Positions 10,091 to 21,875 of a DNA stretch of 47,500 nt are shown here, in pieces. The translations under genes and the position numbers were made by a program. Origin of the DNA: Stramonita haemastoma (lineage: Eukaryota > Mollusca > Gastropoda > Neogastropoda > Muricidae); assembly GCA_030674155.1 (NCBI GenBank), contig CM060318.1, positions 77,852,680 to 77,900,179 on the forward strand, given 5' to 3'. The notes under the pieces are model-generated. The model was not told the DNA's origin. It saw nothing but the letters and a program-made list of their open reading frames with translations, and searched no databases. Each line of letters opens with the position of its first letter. Position 1 is the first letter of the stretch.

Positions 10091-12480
10091 GTAAAAAAAA
10101 TGACAAGCAGATTGACAACTGTGCACCAGCCAATAGAACAATATAAACTCCTGCCCTGAAATTGGGCACAAGGAATGTAAGAACAATGAGACCAGGCTTA
10201 ACCCTCTTGCATTCGCATTCTCTGCATACAAACTGCCCCTAGATTTCGCATTCCATCACAAAATAAGGTTAGGCACACATGCTTACTCGCCTTTTCCCCC
10301 TTCTAAGTACATACCAGCAGGTATAATTACTTCTAGACTCTAAGCAGGCTTTGTACCTCTTGCCTGATAGAGCTTTGACATGTGGTAGCAATTAGTGATG
10401 GTCACTGCCTGATGGAAAACTACTGTGTGTAAATCCCGGCAAATCCTGGTTCAGGATTCAGGGGGGGCAAATATTCAATCCTGGCAAAGCCCTGTTTGGG
10501 ACTTTAAGGGTTTTGATTCAATGGCAGGCCAGTTTATATTCATGCATGCTCTGTGAATTAAGATTCTAAACACATTTGTTGGGCTGAGACTTAACTCTGG
10601 ATTTATTTTTACACACACACACACACTTCAGAGAAATACAGTCTTCACTAGAACCAACAGAAAGTTGCACTGCAAGTTTATTCAGCTATTAAGCAGATTA
10701 ATCTGCATGCTCAAGTACACCCCAAACAAAAAACATAATTTCTGTCTTCATGATAACAAGGTTCTCAGAAAAACACCCATAAGTAAAATAACAAACAAAC
10801 AAAGAAAAACAAATTACGTCTGCAAAAACAACAAAATGTCCTTTTTGTATACTTCAGTGAAACTGTCCAAAGCTTTATTTAATTATTGCATCTTGTATCT
10901 GCATCACAATTAACTACAGTCCTAACATTACAAAGTAAGCAGCTGTTCATTCCACTCTCTATTACTATGAACTTCTCTAACATTTACCTTCAACAGTCCT
11001 CAAAAGTTCTTCAATTGTACAGGTACTCAAAGTGAGGATTTCATTTGATTATCAAGCACTGCATACTGAGAAAACAAGAGGTGTGAATAACAATACTTCA
11101 AAAATGATCTGATTCAATAATTTACTCTAACTTCTGCTTGTTCTTCAGATGCAGCAGGAACCAAAATTTCACTTTTATTGGAGGAAAACCTAGTTCTGTT
11201 CATCCACACTATATGGTATACTAGAATTTTAAAAATAAAAAATAAAGATTACAAAACAGATAGATTTTTATGAAAGGAAAAGGAAACAAGACATATACAA
11301 AAATTAGTAATCTATATATATATACATGTATCAATAAAAACTAAACTATTTGAGCAATATCCAAAGCAGACTTTTTAAGAGTGGGAAAATAGGCGAGGAA
11401 TAGAATGAACCTGTCCTAAAAAGGGAAAAGTAATGGGGACTAATAAAATAACTGTAAAACAGCAAAAGAAGTCTGTAGGAAACAGATTGCAAGAGACATT
11501 GAGAAAGGGTGGAAATAATCACAAGTATATGCACTCAGTACATACATGATAAAGAACTGTAACCCGCTTCAGTATTTATGGCCATATACAAAAAAGTTAT
11601 GCTTTTTCTATTAAAAAAAAATCAATAAAAATAATTACAAAAACAATGAATCATAAGTCGTAAAAATCAATATAGACAATAACAATACAATCAGGCTTAC
11701 AGAGAACAAATCTAAGGACTTAAAGGCAATACTGTAAGTAGTTACAATATTCCATTCTAACAACAACACCAACACAAACAACAAAAACGTTTTTAAAATG
11801 TTAACAAAATGTCAAAAACAATCTTTCTTCATCACAGAGACTAAGCTATCCATCTGACAAATGAAAACAAAAAAAGAAGAAAACAGTTTTGATTGCACAA
11901 TTTAAAACAAGAGACCTATGCAAACATCTTTCAAGAGCATTCATTTCAACTAAATCTTATCATAACCAGAAGCTACTAATATGCAATTAACATATACTTT
12001 TATCACCCAGCTTACTTTATATTTCATTGTATATAAAAAGTGCTTTTTCTGTTTTTATCCAAGTGAAAGATAATTCATTTATTTCTACCAGAAATAGAAA
12101 GTACATAAGTATCAGCACATAAATTTAACACTATTCTTACTTAAGAAGCCTTGTGTTGATTACAATCCATTCTTGTACACAAGTGATGATATAGTTAACA
12201 CACTAATTAAGAAAAAGTGAAATACTCCCATTCTATAAACACAATGTGAAATAGTATTAAATAAACCAAAATGATAGGGAAAAATACAAAAACTCACATG
12301 TATAAAACATCAATTAAATAGTTATTCTAAATTGATATTACAATTATTCCCGAACAAAACAAAACCGAAATGTCTCAGGCCTATATGCAAAATTAAAAAA
12401 AACATATATACATTATATTACATTATCCAGCTACAAAACCCAAAACAAATACATATATAAAAATTAAAAAAATAATAAAA

Positions 12481-12521
<41 letters not shown>

Positions 12522-13072
12522 AGTACTAGCTATTCGAAGTAAGAGTTATGGTGAAATGTTTTTTTTCCAGATGGAGAAGTAACATGAGCTGCCTACACTC
12601 AAAAATGAGATAAAAAACCCCTTATACAAAAACACACTGAAATTAACTCTTCAGAACCCCCCCCCACCCCCACCCCACCCCCCCAAAAAAGACATCCAGG
12701 ATGGCTTTTCATCTACAAAGTGAGGGGGAGAGAAAACAAGTGTGATGCAAGTGTAAAAAATCAACGCTGAATTGGTACCTGATCAAAAACAACAGTAACA
12801 GCAAAATCTGTGGTGCTGCAAACAAAGAAAGAAAGAAAGGCAACTGTGCGCACCTGTATATGGTCTTCATATGAACATTACAAAAAATATCATCAAGGCC
12901 TTGAGAGTTTATGACAGCAGGCATAATAACACCACAAAAAAATCTACAAAGTAACCATAGAAGTTTTACAACATATAGTCTCAGTATTAATACACAACAT
13001 TATAAAAATAAATGCAACTATGATGCAAAGCTCCAAATGAGAGGTGACAGAACAGAACGTGGTCACAGTCTT
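10091..13072 (-). other. AT-rich stretch, probably containing the GST omega 3' UTR
   Basis: Very AT-rich, with no gene on either strand. It follows the GSTO stop (13073-13075) on the minus strand. Contains a (TA)n array near 12486-12519 and C-rich runs near 12657-12684. Part of it must be GSTO 3' UTR; how far that extends cannot be read from sequence alone. Confidence 0.4.
10677..10682 (-). terminator. Candidate distal polyadenylation signal of GSTO
   Basis: AATAAA on the minus strand, about 2.4 kb past the GSTO stop. Many other A/T-rich hexamers lie closer, so this is only one candidate. Confidence 0.2.
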
Positions 13073-13317
13073 TCACTCATCCAATCCCACATCAAAGGCA
13101 TCTGCATCCCCACCCTTCCATGCAATGTTAAACTTGTCATGCATTTCCACACTGAACCCACTGGTCTTCACCGCTGGTACGTCGACCATCGCAGCATACC
13201 ACTTCTTCAGGCTGGGAAATTTTGTCAGGGAGACGTCCACCTGTTCAAACTTCTTCAGGGACGGCAGTCGTTCGTGCCAAGGCCAGATCATGAAGTCAAT
13301 GAACGCTGGCTTGTCCC
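13073..13317 (-). CDS. GSTO1: GSTO exon 5 (last coding exon)
   Basis: Acceptor TTTTCAG at 13318-13320. Two leading bases complete the glycine codon split from exon 4, then [20 protein letters not shown] and on to FDVGLDE and a TGA at 13073-13075. Carries most of the alpha-helical C-terminal domain. Confidence 0.95.
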
Positions 13318-16300
13318 CTGAAAACAGATAAAACAAATGTAGGAATTTTTTGGTCCTCATCGCTACCAAATCATTACGATGTTTTAAGAAAAAAGTTTGA
13401 CACAGATTGTAAAGATTGCAATCCATAAGCAATCTATTCCTTACAAAATCTATCATTAATTATCACTTTACTCGAGAAGCAGAGCTGAATACAAGAGGCT
13501 GAAAAAATGTTGATCCATCTGAAAAGCTTCTTTGGCTAGAGCTTCATGGTGAGATTTTGCACCTACCATTAAGGTTTGGAAATAAATGTATCTAACAGTA
13601 AGTGTGTGCGTGCCCATGGGTGTGCATGCATGCATCACTGATCTGTAGATTAATGTCTTTTTCACTAAAAGTGACTTTTAAACAATCAATTAGACATGTG
13701 CAAGTGTGTTTGCATGAATGCTAATAACAGAACAGTATGCCCCTCTGGACCTTTGCATTCTCAAAATTACAGAACTTTGGTGCCCCAAATACTAATCCCT
13801 GAACAGTCCAGCAGTAATGCATTAGTCGACGAGAGTAAGTATGGATGCTTGCTTTTCCCAGGGAGAGCATCTTAAGCAGAGAAAACTTCAAGTAGTACAC
13901 AATGCAATACAATATAAAATGCTACACAAAACAGCACAATACAATTCGATTGAATACACACATAATCTCATTGCTGCCTTGCTTGATTCACACACAGGAA
14001 CTTAAATAAAAAATGTAAATCTTTTCTTATTTCCCAATTCACTAGAACTAATACTGGCCATTTCAATGAAGATATGCAAACCCGCCAGATGAAAATTCAA
14101 AAAGAGGTAACCCAGACCACAATTTACAAGGCATATGTTTGACAATATATTTACAGTCAGTAAAATACTGCTAAACTGCATAAATTGATTAAAAAAAAAA
14201 AAAATTTAAAAGGCAGAATACAATACAAAAGCTAAGGAGGAAATTCCTGTTTTTTACGAGTCATGGGTCACCAGAGGACTAAACTTAATCTCCCAGTTGT
14301 GAGACCTTGCAAGCAATGCTTTTATTTCTGCTGAGTATTTGTGTGTGGGGCCTTCTTAAAAAAGGTAAGCAACTCTTCATTTTTAACTTCAGATTTTGGC
14401 AAAGAGTTACACCCCTTAGACTGCGCAGTCTAAAATTTGTTCATAACATGGCATGAAAAGGTTTCAATTTTTCATCTTTTCTTTCTCATGTGATGAAAGT
14501 CAAGTTATTTTACATTTTAATAAGTATTTTCACAAAATGTCAGAGTTAAAAATAATTTAAAAATCTGTGGGAATATCCTGCTCAGTAAAAAAAAAAACCA
14601 AAAAAAAAACCACCGCTGGACAAAGAAACAATCTAAGACCACTAACTAACAAAGATTTTAACTGTTTCGTGTGTGTTAAACAATTCAAAGGCCCTACAGA
14701 CCTCCAAATTCAAATACTTTATTATATCAAAGACAGAGAAATTAGGCAGGTTACATGCCATACATAAAAACAGTAAACTCAGACAACTGAATACATTAAC
14801 AGTACCTCCTGACCAGACCCATAGAGAAATGTAGCCTACCACACTTATGTTTTCCAGTAGCCTACCACACTTATGTGGTCCAAGCATCACTGCCTGGCAC
14901 TTGACAATACTTGTGGCCAAGCTGTATGGTTTCAGAGAGTATAACAGAACAGTTAAGATGCTTGTTCATTCCCTGAATGATCTCTGACAGTAACCCGGAG
15001 AAGAAAAGGATTGTTCAGAGACTTTCTGCAACCACATTTATTTACATCAGTGCTCAGCAGAAACCTCTGAAACTAACTCGTCATCAACGTCCCTTTTTCA
15101 TCCTCTCTAACATTATTTCATTTCCTCTGCCCTTCCTCAGTCCACATACACACCTATCCAAACAAAAGTGTTTGGTTTTATTGTAAAATTTATGTAAAAT
15201 AAAAAAATTTGATAAATGTAAAGTAACAATTAGGCACAGATGCAAAACAAAAAAAAAGTTATAGCTTATAATCCATGAAATATGGCAGTCTCTCCATCGT
15301 ATAATACATGCACAAAGCTACAACAAAGCAATAAGATTTTGATTTAAAAATATGTTCAAAAACAAGACACCTTTAACTCACTCGGACAGCCAGTTCTCTC
15401 CCTTGCATTTCCCCACAGACAGCCCATTTGTAATGGTTAGTAAAAAAATAATTATAAAAAATACAAAACATATAGTAAGAAAATGAAATTTTCTGAACCT
15501 ATGAAGAACATGCTGGGTTAGAACATATCGAAAGATTGAAGCTCTCACTTTATTATTTGAGCTTTGACAAGCATGAAGAAAATACTCTGAATTTTGTACT
15601 CCGTGTCATGTGGACCACTCTCTGCAACCACAGAGTTCAGAACACAAGGAATCACTCAACAACGCTCTGCATTCGACCTTGGATAGGCTCACGAAGCTAT
15701 GTTATCTGAACTAGTCATAGTATCAATGCGGCTGCCGCGTGAAAAATCTGCAAACAGCAAATCCGCTATTGCAGACAGCCATCTAAAACCATTGCTTTAC
15801 AATGATCCCCTATAGCGGACAGCCGTCATCTGAGAGTTAATGAATGGGAAAAAAAGACAAAGAGAGGTTAATACTTTCATTTTACAACAAAATAGTTCTT
15901 TTCCCAATGAAAGGGGATTACCTCCGAAAAACGTGGACTTCCTTGCAGCCAGAAAATCCTCCAGCTTTTGCAGAGCAGTCATCATGGCAATGATGGGCTC
16001 CTCCTCCGTTCCCTTAGAGCCCAGGATCTTGTAATAATTGGGGACAAACTGAGGAAGAGCGACCAAGTTAAACACATTAACATCATGTATCAGTCAGATG
16101 GTGGTCTTCAGTTTGATACCACGTGCGTGCATGCGTGCGTGCGTGTGGGTGTGTGTGGGTGTTTAAGAGTGTGATGTCTGTCTCTGTCTAAGTGCACACA
16201 CACAATAAATACAATTTTGATAAGTCTCTAAGGCATCTTTTGCACATATTTATAATGTACACGATTTTAATCCCTGCAAAGTTCTGCCTGCAGTAGCATT

Positions 16301-18021
16301 CTGGACTGCCAATTCAACTTCACTGCCATTTTCATGCTAACATACACTTTTATTACTAGATCAGTGTGTTTAATTAACAATGTTTCAATACATTACCATA
16401 CCTTTTTCACACCATAATACAACTATCACATTAGATATGAAGGAATTGCACTTATTCTAACAGTCCGATTCTGTAATGCCAATTCTACCACACTTCTATG
16501 CTGAAATACACATATTTCAGTACAATTCAACACCGTTAAAGTTAAAGTCTGTCCCGAGCCTAAGGCTCATCAGGCTGGTGCTTATCCCGGTTTCTGTGGC
16601 GTTAAGCCACTGAGTCATAGACTCCCCCTTGGATAGGACGCCAGTCTATCACAGGGTTGACCCCCAACACAAGGTTGGTACCCCTTTTACACCTGGGTGG
16701 GGTGAGAAAATAGCCGTAAAGTGCCTTTTCCAAGGGCACAACGCCATAGCCAAAAGCTGGGATCAAACCCGCAACCTTTAGATTACGAGTCCAACGCCCT
16801 AACCACTAGACTACAGCGGCGGCTAATTTAACACAGTATGATCTAAATATTATTGCAATTTAACATTACGCCTGTTCCACCACTGAAAATACATTCTAAC
16901 TGAAAATGACGGAACTGCTACCAGCATAATTCTGTAATAATTCTGTAGTGAAGTGGTAGTTAGAGGTAATGCACCTGTTTAGAAAGCGAGAAGTCTGTGT
17001 TCAATCCCCATTACTTTTCCCCCATCCACTAGACCATGAATAGTGATTTGAGTGCTAGTCTTCCACTTCCAGATGAGACAATAAACCATGCTTCCATGTG
17101 CAACATCCATTCAGTGCACACAGAAGAACCCATGGCAACAAGAGTGGAGACCCTGGCAAAATTCTGTAGGAAAAAAACGCACTCTGAAAGGGAAACACAC
17201 ACACATGCAGAAAGGAAAAGAAGAAGAAAAAAAAAGGGTGGCAATGTTCTTGTGCTAATGCGCTCTTTCCGGGGAGGGTGGCCTAAATTTCCCACAAAGA
17301 AATCTGCCGTGACGTAAGTGGTATACAAATACAAATAATGGCCAGTTCTACAACTTTGTCAACATTTTCATTTCCTCACTTATACATATATTTATTATAC
17401 AACATCAAATAGTACATTTCAATTAATGCCTATTCCACCATTGAATATTATCCATATAATAAATAAAGGAAATGTACTGAGCTTTTCTTTCAGTAGGGTC
17501 TGTAGTGCTAATCCTACAATCTCTTTAATTTTCATTTCTATTCTACTATACACATAAATTTATTAGTACTGTTCAATACCATGCACATTCCATGATTAAA
17601 TACCATGAGACTGACCTTGCTGCCATTGTAATTGATGATCATAGCATCGTGAGCCTTTCTGAGGGGGTTTTCAGGTATGAGGGGGGAATTCTTGTACAGC
17701 TGATCCAGGTATTCAGCCACGACCAGAGAATCGTAGACAATTTCTCCATCTTTCTCCAACACTGGCACCTCTCCATTTGGGTTCTTCTCTGGGAACCACT
17801 CAGGTTTGTTTCCCAGGTGAATGTTGATAGTTTCATACCTGTTATCAATTAATTAAAAGATCGCGTAAGGTACTGCATAGATTAACAAATTAGCCAATTT
17901 TATATTGTTTTTAACAAATTAGAAACTTGATGTAAATTTAATTATAAATAGTGTTACTTTAAAAAAAAATTACAGATGTAAAAACTACAGGCAAAGTTTT
18001 CCAAATGTAACTTCAATGCTT

Positions 18022-18055
<34 letters not shown>

Positions 18056-19471
18056 GTTGTGAGTTCTCTAAGTTCCTTTTTTTGTTTTCAAACCTCCTTT
18101 GCACTACAAAAAATGAATACATAAATATATGAACAAAACATGACAAGTTTGTATTAGAACTATATTCTGAACAGCAGTGATGACCAAGAAAGATGAGATA
18201 AATATTTGTCAAATTGTGGACAAATACACACACAAGGGTGCATACTGTTGTTGGATGTAAGGTAAGACATCAGCCAGTAAACTCTAAGAGTACAGAATCT
18301 GAGAATGTTCTACTATTTTGTGAATGAAGAGAACATGCATAGTATGCCAAATGTCCAGTAACTTCACTGACATTAGCACTGTCACTCAAGTGTCACTCAC
18401 TTGACTGTTTTGGTGTCAGCTCAAACATTGTGTTTTAGAGATCTCTTTTCCACACGTCATTTCAATCCAGACTAAGACTTCAGCTCACATCTCGCACGAC
18501 AAAGTATTTTCAAAATCCAGACTAAGACTTCAGCTTATAACTTGCACAACAAAGTATTTTCAAAATCCTGACTAAGACTTCAGCTCATATCTCGCATGAC
18601 AAAGTATTTTCAAAATCCAGACTAAGACTTCAGCTCATATCTCGCATGACAAAGTATTTTCAAATCCAGACACAGACTTCAGCTTATAACTCGCACGACA
18701 AAGTATTTTCCTCAAATTTATTATTATTATTATTTAGCGCTTGCTTTGCTGAGGCCTGATTTCTTTTAAGCATGTCACAAACATCTGTTCTCTATTCCAA
18801 GGATTTATTTTCAAATCGAAATGATAAATTTTACCTGGCAAAATGTATTGACAAGTTCTTTCCCCAACGGTAATCCCCCAAAGTTGGAATGTGGCTACCT
18901 TAATGGAGTAATTCGTACACTATACACAAAAATCTCACTATTGACAAACTTGGGAGCTCTAGCCAAGTAATGAGAGAAAAATATGAAACAAAATTTTATT
19001 ACTTTTTTTGTTTAATGCAAAAAAAATCAGAACACATAAAAGCAGCAGTAAAATCATAATTTGCAGTCTGTGCACACTCATATTTTTCACATCACACAGC
19101 CAGTTTTATTTGCTTTCTCTTCAGACATACATAACTTTACAGTGAAGGCTTTACGACTTTAATCATGTCAATGGCATTTTTACAGCTCTCACTTCCACTA
19201 TTCTCGTCTGTCCCTAGAGTCCACATACATGTATATGGAATATCACAGTTTGTGTTCAACACACGTGACTCACTGAACACCCTTGTGGGCCAAAACCAGA
19301 CGAGCACGGTGGGCAAAAGGACAGAACCGCATACTGTACAGTCGTGTTGCACCCGCTTCCAATGGAGGCAAAGGTGAATCTGAAATGAGACAAGCAATGC
19401 AGTTTACAAAATCTTGTGTGCATGTGCATGCGTGTGTGTGTGAATCACTGTATGTGTATGTGTCTGACTCT

Positions 19472-19533
<62 letters not shown>

Positions 19534-19741
19534 ATTTTTTTATTTATTTATTCTTTTATTTATTTATTCTTTTATATCGAGGATAACAGAATAAGCAATC
19601 ATGTGCTTTTTTTCATCCGGTCCCCGTGTGTATGCAGTTTTATAAATATTGTCATCTGTTCCCACCGGCACACGATGGCCTACTCTTACGAAAAGCGGAA
19701 CAGGATTTAACGTGTGCGCAAGATGTTCTGCGTGCGTGCAC

Positions 19742-19783
<42 letters not shown>

Positions 19784-19875
19784 CTGTGTGTTGTGTGTGT
19801 GTCAGTATCCATGCATGTGTGCGTGCGTGCATGTGTCAGTATCAGTGTGTGTGTGTGTCACTCTATGTGTGTGTC

Positions 19876-19942
<67 letters not shown>

Positions 19943-21429
19943 ATCACTGCATGTGAGCATACAAGTTAACATGTATTTTATCTTTAGTCTCTGAAAATCT
20001 GTGCTTTTGTCAAAGGTGTGGACATACTCAGATATTGGGTCAAATGCATAGTATCTTCTCTTGTGCTTGTAAATCTGCAGAAGGTCTGCCCACTGGCCTC
20101 AGCCAACACATTCCAGCTTCAGGACAGCTAATTTAAAAGTTTATCAGAAAAATATTCAGATTTGCTTGAAAAAGCCAGGAGAATGGGCTAGGCAGGCAGA
20201 AAATAAGCAAGAGAGACAGAGAGGTGAGCAGAAAAGGCAGTTTTAAACACAAATTGCGATATAATATTTTGTAAACTTTAAATACATCATACATCCTAAG
20301 CAGATGACCAATTCAACACCTCATAATACTTAAGTTTTATCATATAATTAACAATAACATCTATCAATTCTCATTGGTATTGCGTCTCATCCATAATAAC
20401 CTATTTTACACAGTCTGAGCACTATACAAGGCAAGCATGAGCATGCAAGCATAAGGAACAAGAAACTCAATCCTTTGAATTTGAGAGTTTCTGTTTAATT
20501 TAGACCCTTTTTCAGTTTTTGCCTTTTGAGAGATACATCATAGAGGATATAGTTATACTTAGATCAGAATCTAATAAATTATGAAATTCAATGGTGAACA
20601 ATTATTGACAAATAATTGATTTTATATGAAATGGTGATAAATAGGTAAATTAAAGAACAAAATAATTTTATAGCTTTTCCAAGTTTGATAATTTTTTTTA
20701 AAAACAAAAAAAACAGTGACACACATCCAGAATTTTGATTATATTCTATTCTTGTTTGACATTTTGATAGTATATCTCCTTCAATCTGAAAATATCACAA
20801 GCAATCCCAAATACACATAATGACCTATAGTCAAATCCTGTTTCAGTGGAGTTGGAATGTTTAAATTGGCATTATTCTCATTCAATCACGACAATGGTAT
20901 GCTATGGCAATGTAAAGATCCCTTAGTTGTAAACTGTAATGGGTACAATCACCCACCCACACCCACCCACCACACACACATGCACACTCGTTTAAACTGT
21001 TCAATGCCCCCCCCCCCCTTTATGCTGATTTCTTTGTTTGTTTTTTCCTTTATCTTATGCACACGTACACACACACACACACTCATAAACTTATTTATAA
21101 AGCACATATACTCACAAACACATGTATATGCTCACAAGCGCACACGACGCACACACACACATGCAAGCTCACATGCACACACACACACACACACATACAC
21201 TAACACACACACAGTGACACACACACACACAGAGGCACACACACATACACACATATATGCACATATGCATGCATGCTCGCGCGTGCTTGCACGCACGCAC
21301 GCACATACACACTTACACATGCATGCACACAACTACACACACACACACACACCTTTTTACCTTGGCTTGCAAATACATACCTTTAGATATATATTCTTGT
21401 AAACACGTTCACTCATACGCACTTATGCT

Positions 21430-21499
<70 letters not shown>

Positions 21500-21835
21500 T
21501 ACATACACGCACACACACATACATACATACACACACGCACACACACATACATACATACACGCACACACACATACATACATACACACACGCACACACACAT
21601 ACATACATACACTCACACGCGTGCGCGCGCACACATTCTTTGAATGTGACACACTTTCATCTTTCTTTTTTTGTGTCTAATATCATTCCAAGTGAACAGA
21701 CAAACGGAAGAAAGTACACAGAGTGACACACACACACACAGTCACACGCACACACAAATAAATAAACACACACTCAGCGAATTTATTGCTTACTCAATGT
21801 ACCATCTGCCGTGATCTGAAGATAAAATTTTGACT

Positions 21836-21875
<40 letters not shown>

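Noticed and set aside
16760..16825. A tRNA gene on the minus strand
   Set aside because: A and B boxes are clear, but the sequence continues into a roughly 200-base body and lacks a clean acceptor stem; it is the head of a SINE.
17036..17334. ORFs of 93 and 101 codons on both strands
   Set aside because: Both lie inside the S2 SINE copy.
19474..19994. Cysteine-rich ORFs (Cys-Val repeats) that might suggest small secreted Cys-rich peptides
   Set aside because: The cysteines come from (GT)n read as TGT-GTG. There is no signal peptide and no cysteine framework, and the ORFs start or end in SINE sequence.
20857..21402. 181-codon plus-strand ORF
   Set aside because: His-Thr repeats from the CA array in GSTO intron 1, with no conserved block.
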